The position numbers and the translations under genes are program-made. 51,383 bases of DNA from Alphaproteobacteria bacterium (lineage in GTDB: Bacteria; Pseudomonadota; Alphaproteobacteria; Acetobacterales; Acetobacteraceae): positions 1-51,383 of the forward strand of contig JAFKFI010000088.1 in assembly GCA_017307285.1 (NCBI GenBank), written 5' to 3'. The notes under the pieces were generated by a model. It was given only the letters and a program-made list of their open reading frames with translations, was not told the origin of the DNA and ran no database searches. This document shows positions 33,635 through 41,674 of the stretch, one piece after another. Numbering within the stretch: position 1 is the first letter of the stretch; the number at the start of each line of letters is the position of its first letter.

Positions 33635-34609
33635 ATGATCATCGTCACCGGCGGCGCCGGCTTCATCGGGTCCGTCCTCCACGCCGCCCTCGCCCGGCGC
33701 GGGCTGGAGACCGTCGTGGTCGACCGGCTGGGGTGCGAAGGCAAGTGGCGCAACCTCGCCAAGCACCCGCCCTCGCGGCTGATCCCGCCCGAGGGGCTCG
33801 ACGATTTCCTTGCCGCCCGTCCGCCGGTCGAGCTCGTTTTCCATCTCGGCGCGATCAGCGAGACCACCGCGACCGACGCCGACCTTACCTGGGCGACCAA
33901 TGTGGAGCTGCCGCTGCGCTTGTGGCACTGGTGCGCCCAGCGCGGCGCCCGCATGATCTACGCCTCCTCGGCCGCCACCTACGGCGATGGCTCGGCCGGC
34001 TTCGAGGACGGGCTCGACAGCCTCGACCGGCTGCGGCCGCTTAATCTCTATGGCTGGACTAAGCATGCCTTCGATCTCGGCGTCGCCCGCATGCTCGCCG
34101 CCGGCGAGCCGCGTCCGCCGCAATGGGCTGGGCTCAAATTCTTCAACGTGTTCGGGCCGAACGAGTACCACAAGGGCCCGATGATTTCCGTCGTCAAGGT
34201 CAAGCACGACGAGGTCACCGGAGGAAAGCCGGTGCGCCTATTCCGCTCCGACCGCACGGGCCTCGCGGACGGCGAGCAACGGCGCGATTTCATCTGGGTC
34301 GGCGACGTCGTGGACGCGATGCTCTGGCTTCTCGACACGCCACGGGTCAATGGTCTGTTCAATCTCGGCACCGGCAGGGCGCGCACCTATCTCGACCTCG
34401 CCCATGCGGTGTGCGACGCGGCGGGCGTGGAACGACGGGTCGAGTTCATCGACATGCCGGCGAAGCTGCGCGGTCAGTATCAATCCTTTACCGAGGCGAG
34501 CATGGATCGGCTGCGCGCCGCCGGCTACGACGCGCAGTTCACTCCCCTGGAGGAGGGCATCCGCCGCTACGTGCAGGACCACCTCGCGCAACCGGACGCC
34601 TATCTCTGA
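33635..34609 (+). CDS. hldD: ADP-L-glycero-D-manno-heptose 6-epimerase
   Basis: It makes the ADP-heptose used for lipopolysaccharide inner core. Of 324 residues, the Rossmann motif TGGAGFIGS (5-13), the catalytic SSAATYG (111-117) and Y139/K143 (LYGWTKHAFD) mark a short-chain extended dehydrogenase. GAISETTATDADL and FFNVFGPNEYHKGPMISV are specific to HldD. The stop overlaps the lgt start by one base. Other heptose genes (hldE, gmhA, gmhB) are not in this window. Confidence 0.95.
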   Translation: MIIVTGGAGFIGSVLHAALARRGLETVVVDRLGCEGKWRNLAKHPPSRLIPPEGLDDFLAARPPVELVFHLGAISETTATDADLTWATNVELPLRLWHWCAQRGARMIYASSAATYGDGSAGFEDGLDSLDRLRPLNLYGWTKHAFDLGVARMLAAGEPRPPQWAGLKFFNVFGPNEYHKGPMISVVKVKHDEVTGGKPVRLFRSDRTGLADGEQRRDFIWVGDVVDAMLWLLDTPRVNGLFNLGTGRARTYLDLAHAVCDAAGVERRVEFIDMPAKLRGQYQSFTEASMDRLRAAGYDAQFTPLEEGIRRYVQDHLAQPDAYL

Positions 34610-35427
34610 TGATCCCCGTTCTGCTGTTCCCGCAATTCGACCCGGTGCTGGTTCAGGTCGGGCCCTTCGCTATCCGCTGGTATGCGCTCGCCTATATCGC
34701 CGGCCTGGTGCTCGGCTGGCGGCTATTGCGGGTGATGGTGCGGCGCGCGCCGACCGTGGCCACCATCCCGCAAGCAGACGATTTCCTCACCTGGGCGACG
34801 CTCGGCGTCGTGCTGGGGGGGCGACTCGGCTATGTGCTGTTCTACCAGCCCTCGCAATATCTCGAGAATCCGCTGCGCATCTTCGAGGTGTGGCAGGGCG
34901 GCATGAGCTTCCACGGCGGCGCGCTCGGCGTCGCCATCGCCATCGTGATCTTCTGTTGGCACAACAAGGTGCCGCTGCTCGGCATGGCCGATCGGGTGGC
35001 GGTCTGCGTGCCGATCGGGCTCGGCTTCGGGCGGATCGCCAATTTCATCAACGGCGAGCTCTGGGGCCGCCCGGCGCCGGACTGGCTGCCCTGGGCGATG
35101 ATCTTTCCCGCCGCCGGCCCGGTGCCGCGGCATCCGAGCCAGATCTATCAGGCGATCCTCGAGGGCCTGGTGCTGTTCCTGCTGATGCTCGCGCTGGCCC
35201 GGCGCGAGCGGCTGCGGGCGCGGTTCGGCTTCCTCACCGGCGCCTTCCTCGCAGGCTATGCGGTGGCGCGGATCATCGGGGAGTTCTTCCGCCAGCCCGA
35301 CGCCTTTCTCGGCTTCCTCTATGCCGGCGCGACGATGGGCCAGCTGCTGTCCATCCCGATGCTGCTCGTGGGAATTTGGCTGATGGCGCGCAGCCGCCCC
35401 GTCGCGGTGCCCGATGGAGCGACTTGA
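34609..35427 (+). CDS. lgt: Prolipoprotein diacylglyceryl transferase
   Basis: An inner-membrane enzyme that transfers diacylglycerol to the lipobox Cys of prolipoproteins. The 272 residues show FAIRWYALAYIAGLVLGWRL, GGRLGYVLFYQP (70-81), SFHGG with H103, the family signature GRIANFINGELWGRP (141-155) and RHPSQIYQA. Seven membrane segments are expected. It overlaps hldD by one base and the next gene by 14, so it is in the middle of a tight operon. The surrounding genes include two predicted lipoprotein substrates. Confidence 0.96.
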   Translation: MIPVLLFPQFDPVLVQVGPFAIRWYALAYIAGLVLGWRLLRVMVRRAPTVATIPQADDFLTWATLGVVLGGRLGYVLFYQPSQYLENPLRIFEVWQGGMSFHGGALGVAIAIVIFCWHNKVPLLGMADRVAVCVPIGLGFGRIANFINGELWGRPAPDWLPWAMIFPAAGPVPRHPSQIYQAILEGLVLFLLMLALARRERLRARFGFLTGAFLAGYAVARIIGEFFRQPDAFLGFLYAGATMGQLLSIPMLLVGIWLMARSRPVAVPDGAT

Positions 35428-36490
35428 CGCCTTCATGGCGCGCGCCAATGCGGCGTATTACGCGACGCGCGATCCCTACGCCGACTTCACCACCTCGCCC
35501 GAGATCAGCCAGGTGTTCGGTGAGATTCTCGGCCTGTGGGCTGCCGTGGTCTGGCAGGGCATCGGCCGGCCCGACCCGGTGCTGCTCGCCGAAGCCGGGC
35601 CAGGGCGCGGCACGCTGATGGCCGACGCGCTGCGGGCTATCGGCCGCGCGGCCCCCGACTTTTCCCGCGCGCTCCGCCTGCACCTGGTCGAGACTTCGCC
35701 TCGGCTGCGCGGGTTACAGGCGCGGGTGCTGCCGGATGCGACGTGGCACGAGTCGATAGACGACTTGCCGCCGGGGCCGTTGCTGATGCTCGCCAACGAG
35801 TTCCTCGATGCGCTGCCAGTGCGGCAATTCGTCCGGGGTGGCGAGGGGTGGGCGGAGCGCTTCGTGGAGCGGGAGCGGTTCATCGAGATGCCGGTTGCTA
35901 GTCTCCCCCTCCCCTTGTGGGAGGGGGTAGGGGGAGGGGACCGGCCGTGGTCCAGGCGAGTCGATCCGAGTTTGTCGCTCGAACCCCTCCCCCTGCCCCC
36001 TCCCGCAAGGGGAGGGGGAGTGTCCGAGGGACACGTTGCCGAAATCTGCGAGCCGGCGCTTGCCGTCGCCCGACGTCTCGGTGCGCGGCTGGCGGAACAG
36101 AGCGGCGGCGCGCTGTTCCTCGACTACGGCCCGGAGCACAGCACTTTCGGCGAGAGCCTGCAGGCGCTGCGGGCCGGCCGTCCTGTCGATCCGCTATCGG
36201 AGCCTGGCACGGCCGACCTCACCGCGCATGTCGATTTCGCCGCCATCGCCCGTGCGGCACGCGAGGCCGGCGCGGCGGTGTATGGCCCGGTACCGCAGGG
36301 AAAATTCCTCGCCGCCCTCGGCCTGTTCCAACGCACCGACCGGCTCGCGCGCGGCCAGCCGGCGCGCCGGGCGATGGCGCTGATCGAGGCGGCGCGGCGT
36401 CTAGCCGAGCCCGACCGCATGGGGCGGCTGTTCAAGGCGCTGGCACTTTGCCACCCTGACGCGCCCGCTCCGCCGGGTTTCGAGTCGTGA
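35414..36490 (+). CDS. MidA/NDUFAF7-like SAM methyltransferase with in-frame repeat insertion
   Basis: A 358-residue class I methyltransferase of the MidA/NDUFAF7 (DUF185) family; eukaryotic members methylate an arginine of complex I subunit NDUFS2. Motifs are YYATRDPYADFTTSPEISQVFG, the SAM loop AEAGPGRGTLMAD, LMLANEFLDALPVRQF and LFLDYGPE, with GAAVYGPVPQGKFLAALG near the end. Residues 164-203 are encoded by a 118-base palindromic element and read as LPLPLWEGVGGG and LPLPPPARGGG around a linker. The flanking family motifs stay in frame, so the protein may still fold. It overlaps lgt by 14 bases and pgeF by four. Confidence 0.9.
   Translation: MERLDAFMARANAAYYATRDPYADFTTSPEISQVFGEILGLWAAVVWQGIGRPDPVLLAEAGPGRGTLMADALRAIGRAAPDFSRALRLHLVETSPRLRGLQARVLPDATWHESIDDLPPGPLLMLANEFLDALPVRQFVRGGEGWAERFVERERFIEMPVASLPLPLWEGVGGGDRPWSRRVDPSLSLEPLPLPPPARGGGVSEGHVAEICEPALAVARRLGARLAEQSGGALFLDYGPEHSTFGESLQALRAGRPVDPLSEPGTADLTAHVDFAAIARAAREAGAAVYGPVPQGKFLAALGLFQRTDRLARGQPARRAMALIEAARRLAEPDRMGRLFKALALCHPDAPAPPGFES
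35903..36020. repeat. Palindromic element inserted in the MidA-like gene
   Basis: A 37-base arm (35903-35939) and its inverted copy (35984-36020) differ at two positions and flank a 44-base centre. The arms are C- and G-tract rich (CTCCCCCTCCCCTTG, AGGGGGTAGGGGGAGGGG). Similar elements are dispersed in several alphaproteobacteria, usually between genes. Here it stays open and in frame with the gene. Only one copy is visible in the window. Confidence 0.92.
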
Positions 36491-37278
36491 GCAGGCCCAT
36501 GTCCTCCCCCGCCCAAGCCGAATCCCTCGCCTCCGCCGTGCTGCCCGCCGGGCACGGGTTCTTCACCCGGCGCGGCGGCGTCTCAGAGGGGCCGTACGCC
36601 AGCCTCAACTGCAGCCTCACCGGAAACGATGCGCGCGAGGCGGTGCTCGAGAACCGTTCTCGCGCCGCGGCCGTTCTCGGCGCCGATCCCGCCCGACTGG
36701 TCGGGCTGCATCAGGTGCATGGCGCCCAGGTGGTGCGCGTCACGGAGCCGTGGCGGCCAGGGGAGGGGGCCCGGGCTGACGCGATGGCGACGAACCGGCG
36801 GGGCATCGCCCTCGGCATCGTCACCGCCGACTGCGCCCCGGTGCTGTTCGCCGACGCCGAGGCCGGCGTGATCGGTGCCGCCCATGCCGGCTGGCGGGGC
36901 GCGGTCGCCGGGGTGCTGGAGGCGACCATCGCGGCGATGATGGCACTCGGCGCCGACGCTCGCCGCATCGCCGCCGCCGTCGGGCCGTGCATCGCGCAAG
37001 CTTCCTACGAGGTCGCCGCCGACCTGCGCGACGCCGTCCTGTCGCACGCCGCGCACGCGGAAAAATTCTTCGCCCCCGGCCGCCGGCCCGAGCGTTGGCA
37101 GTTCGACCTCTCGGGCTACTGCGCCGCGCGTCTTGCCGCTGCGGGGATTGGTGCCATCGACGTGCTGGCGGTTGACACGCTGGCCGACGAGGCGCGTTTC
37201 TTCAGCCATCGCCGCCGCACCCTCGCCGGCGGCGGGCCGATCGGCCACCAGATCTCCGTCATCGTCCGTCCGGGCTGA
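36487..37278 (+). CDS. pgeF: PgeF/YfiH multicopper polyphenol oxidase family protein
   Basis: A 263-residue YfiH/LACC1-family enzyme. Members are purine nucleoside phosphorylase-like and PgeF edits peptidoglycan precursors. Zinc ligands and active site are visible: LHQVHGAQVV, VTADCAPVLFAD and GAAHAGWRGAVAGVLE, then VGPCIAQASYEV. It starts with the GTG at 36487, overlapping the upstream stop by four bases (GTGA); an ATG lies four codons in. Its own stop overlaps the ATG of a 21-codon frame by one base. Confidence 0.92.
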   Translation: MSRPMSSPAQAESLASAVLPAGHGFFTRRGGVSEGPYASLNCSLTGNDAREAVLENRSRAAAVLGADPARLVGLHQVHGAQVVRVTEPWRPGEGARADAMATNRRGIALGIVTADCAPVLFADAEAGVIGAAHAGWRGAVAGVLEATIAAMMALGADARRIAAAVGPCIAQASYEVAADLRDAVLSHAAHAEKFFAPGRRPERWQFDLSGYCAARLAAAGIGAIDVLAVDTLADEARFFSHRRRTLAGGGPIGHQISVIVRPG

Positions 37279-37343
37279 TGCCGTACCTCCTGTTCTTCAT
37301 CTTCCTCATTCTCCTGACCATACTGGTAATCTGTGTCCTGTAG
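37278..37343 (+). CDS. Candidate 21-residue membrane microprotein
   Basis: A short frame with start ATG 37278 in the TGATG overlap with the pgeF stop, ending at TAG 37341-37343. The product begins MPYLLFFIFLILL and ends VICVL. It is almost entirely hydrophobic and long enough for one membrane helix. It overlaps the GTG start of the downstream lipoprotein gene by 11 bases. The stop-start coupling on one side and the overlap on the other suggest either a real microprotein or a coupling leader. No family is recognised. Confidence 0.5.
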   Translation: MPYLLFFIFLILLTILVICVL

Positions 37344-38199
37344 AGCCTGCCTCGCCCTATTGTTGCTGTTCTCGTTGGCGGGCTGCGGCGACCTGCCGCG
37401 GCCGTTCCAGGGCCAGCCGGGCGCGACCGCCATGCGGCTCGCCCAGCCGCCGCCAGCGCGGTTGGCGGTGCCCGCGCCCGGCAACGCGCTGCTGCCCGAC
37501 GCGGCGAGCAAGCAGCTCGCCGACGCCGTGGCCAAGGGATTGCAAGACCAGGAAGTCCCAGCCGTCGCCAGCGATCCGCGCAAGGGCGACTGGCGGCTGC
37601 TCGTCACCGCCGAGGCGCACGCCGGCTCCGTGATCCCGGTGTTCACCGTCGAGAACCCCAAGGGCGAGGCGCAGGGCAAGTCCGAGGGCAAGCCGGTGCC
37701 CGTCGAAGCCTGGGCCGCTGCCGAGCCGGCCACGTTGAAGCAGGCGGCGACCGACGCAGCACCCGGCATCGCCGCCCTGCTCACGCGCATCGAGGCGGCG
37801 CGCCAGCAGAGCGATCCCAACAGCCTGCTCAACCGCCCGGCGCGCGTGGATGTAGTCGAGGTCGAGGGTGCCCCCGGCGACGGCAACCAAGCACTCACCA
37901 AGCAGATGCGCGACAAGCTCAGCAAGCTGGGCCCGGTGGTGCAGGACACCGCCAACGGCGCCGACTTCATCCTCGAGGGCCATGTCCGCATGGTGCCCGA
38001 GGCCGGCAACCAAGAGCGCGTCGAGATCCAATGGGTGCTGAAGAACGCCGCCGGCGACGAGCGCGGCCGCATCGTGCAGCTCAACGAGGTGCCGGCCGGC
38101 TCGCTCAATGGCTATTGGGGCGATGTCGCCGTGGTGGTGGCGCAGGAGGCCTCGGGCGGCGTGCGTGACGCGCTGCTCACCCAGACCGGGCGTCGCTGA
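37333..38199 (+). CDS. Predicted lipoprotein of unknown function
   Basis: A 288-residue protein with signal peptide MSCRACLALLLLFSLAGC; the lipobox is LAGC with Cys at residue 18. The mature part has DAASKQLADAVAKGLQDQEV, DWRLLVTAEAHAGSVIPVF and a C-terminal block ADFILEGHVRMVPEAGNQ with VEIQWVLKNAAGDERGRIVQ. I do not recognise a named family, though the last block resembles other envelope lipoproteins that measure balance of two internal repeats. The GTG at 37333 lies inside the microprotein frame. The gene is the last of the hldD-lgt run before prs. Confidence 0.82.
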   Translation: MSCRACLALLLLFSLAGCGDLPRPFQGQPGATAMRLAQPPPARLAVPAPGNALLPDAASKQLADAVAKGLQDQEVPAVASDPRKGDWRLLVTAEAHAGSVIPVFTVENPKGEAQGKSEGKPVPVEAWAAAEPATLKQAATDAAPGIAALLTRIEAARQQSDPNSLLNRPARVDVVEVEGAPGDGNQALTKQMRDKLSKLGPVVQDTANGADFILEGHVRMVPEAGNQERVEIQWVLKNAAGDERGRIVQLNEVPAGSLNGYWGDVAVVVAQEASGGVRDALLTQTGRR

Positions 38200-38313
38200 C
38201 CAGGCGTCAAGACCGGCGGGGGGCGTTCATGGACACGTCATCGTGCGGTTGCTAGAAGGCGCGCGGCCGGAGCGCCCGTCACGCGTGCCCGGTGCTCCAG
38301 GGGACCCGCGCAG

Positions 38314-39246
38314 ATGAAAATTGTTGCCTGCAACAGCAACCGTCCCCTCGCGGAAGCCGTCGCCGCCAAGCTCGGCCTGCCGCTGACCCGCGCCTCGGTG
38401 CGCCGCTTCGCCGACATGGAGGTGTTCGTCGAGATCCACGAGAACGTGCGCGGCGAGGACGTGTTCGTGGTGCAGTCGACCTCCTATCCGGCAAACGATA
38501 ACCTGCTCGAGCTTTTGATTACCCTGGACGCGCTGCGTCGCGCCTCGGCGCGACGGGCGACGGCGGTGATCCCGTATTTCGGCTACGCCAGGCAGGACCG
38601 CAAGACGGGGTCGCGCACGCCGATCAGCGCCAAGTTGGTGGCCAACCTGATCACCGAAGCGGGCGCCAACCGGGTGCTGACGATGGATCTGCACGCCGCC
38701 CAGATCCAGGGCTTCTTCGACATCCCGGTAGACAATCTCTACGCCGCCCCACTGTTCAGCCGCGACATCCAGGAAAACTACAACGGCCGCGACATCATGA
38801 TCGTGAGCCCCGACGTCGGCGGCGTGCTCCGCGCCCGCGCCATCGCGACGCGCCTCAACTGCGACCTCGCCATCATCGACAAGCGCCGCGAGCGGGCGGG
38901 CACGTCCGAGGTGATGAATGTCATCGGCGACGTGCGCGGGCGCGACTGCATCCTGGTCGATGATATTGTCGATTCCGGCGGCACGCTGTGCAACGCCGCC
39001 GCCGCGTTGATCGACAACGGCGCGCGGTCGGCGAGCGTGTATGTGACGCATGGGGTGTTGTCCGGCGGCGCGGTGGCGCGGATTGCGTCGAGCCCGGTCG
39101 AGATGATGACTGTCACGGATTCCATTCTGGCGACCGAGGCGGTGCGGCTGGCGCACAACATCCGGCAGGCGACGATCGCGCCGCTGCTGGCGGAGGCGAT
39201 GCGGCGGATTAGCGAGGAGAGTTCGGTTAGTTCGTTGTTCGACTGA
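38314..39246 (+). CDS. prs: Ribose-phosphate pyrophosphokinase
   Basis: It makes PRPP from ribose-5-phosphate and ATP for nucleotide, His and Trp synthesis. The 310 residues contain the expected [69 protein letters not shown] and the PRPP loop [15 protein letters not shown]. The ATG follows AGGGGA with nine bases of spacing. The 114 bases upstream separate it from the lipoprotein gene and may hold its own promoter. Confidence 0.97.
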   Translation: MKIVACNSNRPLAEAVAAKLGLPLTRASVRRFADMEVFVEIHENVRGEDVFVVQSTSYPANDNLLELLITLDALRRASARRATAVIPYFGYARQDRKTGSRTPISAKLVANLITEAGANRVLTMDLHAAQIQGFFDIPVDNLYAAPLFSRDIQENYNGRDIMIVSPDVGGVLRARAIATRLNCDLAIIDKRRERAGTSEVMNVIGDVRGRDCILVDDIVDSGGTLCNAAAALIDNGARSASVYVTHGVLSGGAVARIASSPVEMMTVTDSILATEAVRLAHNIRQATIAPLLAEAMRRISEESSVSSLFD

Positions 39247-39337
39247 CCCACAAGCCGATTTGAACGGCTGAGCGATTGGCCGCTGCGATCGTAGACGCTC
39301 GCTCCGTCCAAACCTGACGGACCCAGTGGTGGTTCAG

Positions 39338-40054
39338 TCAGCTACTTTTGAGGTATCCATCGACGACAGCCCACGTGCTGCTGAGCAATTTTGTGCGTCC
39401 GGCGGAGTCAGTGTATGATACTTCGCCGTGGCGAAGCGGATCGGCGGCAATCTTGATATTGCGGAGGGTCTGTTCATCACAGCCTGATATTTCTCGAAAC
39501 TTCTGCCACTGCTCTGCTTTACTAGCATCAGATAGACCGTGCAGAAGCGCACAGTGATGGCGAAGAGATTCTATTGCACGATAGCAATATAATCCCGTGT
39601 CATCAGCGTGCTTCATTGAAGAAACAAGATCGCCAAAACATCTCTGTAAAAGCACTCCGTTTTCGCCGGAAAATTTTTCCCGCAGCTTTGGCATCTCTCG
39701 CTCAAGGTCAATCGACATGCCTCGTTCTGCCAGACACGAGACGTCTATACCAAATACATAATCAATTTCACGGCTTTGGTTTGTTACTCGCGTGATCTCT
39801 AGATCATACGCATAACCTTTAAGATAACCCACCATCGCAAGCTCGTTATGCACGATATTTTTTACAATATTACGGAGATCGAATATGTCCCAACGGTATT
39901 TGCTGTATATCCACACAACTACCTGATTTAGGATTATGCTAACTTTTGCCTGTCCACGATTGCCAGAACCGAGATGCGAAAAGTCTAATGCAAACTGAAG
40001 GGAGAGTTGGGCGCGTTCCGGAAGAACAATTCCTTGGAAGATATATGGTTCCAT
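39338..40054 (-). CDS. Hypothetical protein in an AT-richer patch
   Basis: A 238-residue protein, probably cytoplasmic, of no family I recognise. Visible stretches are DLRNIVKNIVHNELAMVGYLKG, SLRHHCALLHGLSDASKAEQ and KIAADPLRHGEVSYTDSAG. The R-x6-H spacing in RHHCALLH is compatible with a HEPN-like ribonuclease motif, but this is a weak hint. Codons use many A/T third positions, unlike all neighbours, which suggests recent transfer. It lies 83 bases downstream of a PIN toxin-antitoxin pair on the same strand, with a seven-base hairpin between them (40078-40084 with 40094-40100). Confidence 0.7.
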   Translation of the reverse strand: MEPYIFQGIVLPERAQLSLQFALDFSHLGSGNRGQAKVSIILNQVVVWIYSKYRWDIFDLRNIVKNIVHNELAMVGYLKGYAYDLEITRVTNQSREIDYVFGIDVSCLAERGMSIDLEREMPKLREKFSGENGVLLQRCFGDLVSSMKHADDTGLYCYRAIESLRHHCALLHGLSDASKAEQWQKFREISGCDEQTLRNIKIAADPLRHGEVSYTDSAGRTKLLSSTWAVVDGYLKSS

Positions 40055-40137
40055 GCCCGGTACTTACTGCACCCGCGCTGCTGACTCTAGGCCTCAGCAG
40101 GTTCAGGTTGCCTCCCTTTTGGACATCATTCCCACTG

Positions 40138-40548
40138 TCATATCACATCAATCCCAACGCGTTTGGCGGCTCTTTGTAACGGCCGATCCTTCGTAGCAAC
40201 CGGCAGTCGACGCCGCACTGCTAGCTCCAGGTACGCCGCGTCATACGTTGTCAGCGTCTCTGCGCGGGCAAGGCTGAGGACTTCTCGCAATGCGCGCGAT
40301 GATGTTTGGTCGTCCGTCGTAATCGGTAAAGCCGCCAGCAGTTCGAGTCGCGCGCTCAGGTCGGCGCTGCTCACCCGTCCGCGCCGCTCGGCTTGCAGAA
40401 GCACATTGCCGATTTCGAGATGCCACAGCATTGGTACGATTGCACCTTCGTCGCGCACCCGGTCCAACAGCGCATCCGTTGCGGGCGTCGCCTCGTCCTC
40501 GAAGCACCAGGTCATCGCGATAGAGCAGTCGAGGACGAAGCCCGTCAC
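40138..40548 (-). CDS. vapC: PIN-domain toxin (VapC family)
   Basis: A 136-residue predicted ribonuclease toxin. Acidic metal-site residues are D7 (FVLDCSIAMTW), E45 (WHLEIGNVL), D103 (TTYDAAYLELA) and D121 (VATKDRPLQRA). This form differs from the toxin at 13863, which carries HKDPFDR. I use the GTG at 40548, which overlaps the antitoxin stop by four bases (GTGA). A longer frame to 40578 runs into the antitoxin gene. Confidence 0.88.
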   Translation of the reverse strand: MTGFVLDCSIAMTWCFEDEATPATDALLDRVRDEGAIVPMLWHLEIGNVLLQAERRGRVSSADLSARLELLAALPITTDDQTSSRALREVLSLARAETLTTYDAAYLELAVRRRLPVATKDRPLQRAAKRVGIDVI

Positions 40549-40784
40549 CGGCGGCCCTCGTCGCGCAACTCCTTCCACGAAAGCCCGCCGAGAGTGGTGC
40601 CTCGACGCAGCGCCTTGAGTTTGGCGATTACCTCGTCCACCTGCTCGCGACTTGCGGCGGCAGCGGGGACCAGACGTGCCACTGCCTTGCCGTGCTTGGT
40701 TATCGTGACCTCCTCGCCTCCGGCGACGCGGTCGAGCAGCGTTGAAAGGTGCGTTTTGGCCTCGAAGGCCCCGACGGTAATCAT
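40545..40784 (-). CDS. vapB: Antitoxin of the Phd/YefM family
   Basis: A 79-residue antitoxin with the Phd/YefM pattern: MITVGAFEAKTHLSTLLDRV, then GGEEVTITKHGKAVARLVP. The basic, Trp-containing C-terminus (RGTTLGGLSWKELRDEG) should bind the PIN toxin. It precedes the toxin and overlaps it. It probably represses the promoter in the AT-rich stretch just upstream (40785-40830). Confidence 0.88.
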   Translation of the reverse strand: MITVGAFEAKTHLSTLLDRVAGGEEVTITKHGKAVARLVPAAAASREQVDEVIAKLKALRRGTTLGGLSWKELRDEGRR

Positions 40785-40858
40785 GGTCGCCTCTGGTTCA
40801 ACCAGAATATTAATCTAGTCGGAATTTCTGGTCTGTAAAGGCATATGGCCACCGCTGA

Positions 40859-41488
40859 TCACATCAGCGGCTTCACCCCGTCCTTCTCCGCCTGCACCGA
40901 GCGCGCCGTCAGCTTGCCGTCTTCCGCCTTGACCGCCCGCACCACCACCGCCGCCCCCGGCTTGAGCAAGCTGCGATCGCCCGGCACGAGGGCGACGATG
41001 CGCGCCTCCGAGCCGACTTCGATCTTCTGTTCGCCGCTCTGATACTTGAGCGTGAGCACATGGCCCTCGGGCGCCCCGGCGATGCCGGTAACGACGGCGT
41101 TGGTCATGGATTGCTCGGGGCCGGCCATCGGGCGGTGGCCCTCGCCGGTGCCGCGCATCGATTCGGGAAAGATGTGGACCTCCTGGGCGTGCAGCACCCC
41201 GTGCATGTCGCGGACGGCGGCGGAGCCCACGAAGTCGCCGGGTTTGATGTCGGCCAGGGTCCGATTGGCGACGGCGCCGATGCGCACGCCGGGGGGCAGG
41301 GCGATGGACACATCCTGCCCACCCTGCGTCCGAATCTCGAGCGTCTGGCCGGCGAGTTTTTCCACGGTGCCGGCGATCCGCGCCGGCGTGCCGGCGGGAG
41401 ATTGCGTCTGCGCGAGGGCGGGCGCGCCCGATAGGGCAATCGCGCCGACAACCAGCGCCCGCGTGGCGACGCGCGTGACGATCCTCAT
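40859..41488 (-). CDS. Periplasmic protein with OB-like (DUF5666-like) repeats
   Basis: A 209-residue secreted protein. The signal peptide is MRIVTRVATRALVVGAIALS with cleavage near ALA-Q. The mature part consists of short beta-strand units, ARIAGTVEKLAGQTLEIRTQ, LADIKPGDFVGSAAVRDMHG and LKPGAAVVVRAVKAEDGK, that resemble DUF5666-type domains. The function is unknown. The ATG at 41488 follows AAGGAG with six bases of spacing. It is divergent from a DHA2-family exporter. Confidence 0.75.
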   Translation of the reverse strand: MRIVTRVATRALVVGAIALSGAPALAQTQSPAGTPARIAGTVEKLAGQTLEIRTQGGQDVSIALPPGVRIGAVANRTLADIKPGDFVGSAAVRDMHGVLHAQEVHIFPESMRGTGEGHRPMAGPEQSMTNAVVTGIAGAPEGHVLTLKYQSGEQKIEVGSEARIVALVPGDRSLLKPGAAVVVRAVKAEDGKLTARSVQAEKDGVKPLM

Positions 41489-41674
41489 GGGCAACTCCTT
41501 CGCTCCCCGCTTGCTGATCCCACTGTGAGCCTCTTGTCCGCCCCCGACCAGTGGACCGCAGCAATCCACACGCTCGCGCCGGCTTGATCGCTCCGGACCG
41601 ATCGCCCAAGCTCACCGCGTCCAAGAAACGGCCTGGGAGACATCCAAATGCCCGCGTCAGCGCGAGGCTGAGCC

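Noticed and set aside
35940-35983. The centre of the palindromic element as a separate gene or transposase remnant
   Set aside because: It is only 44 bases, too short for a gene, and no transposase-like frame is nearby.
38229-38255. An eight-codon Cys-containing frame upstream of prs as a leader peptide
   Set aside because: It has no ribosome-binding site or attenuator-like hairpins, and frames of this size are expected by chance.
40078-40100. A seven-base hairpin as terminator of the second toxin-antitoxin pair
   Set aside because: The stem is short and there is no T-tract, so I mention it only as context.
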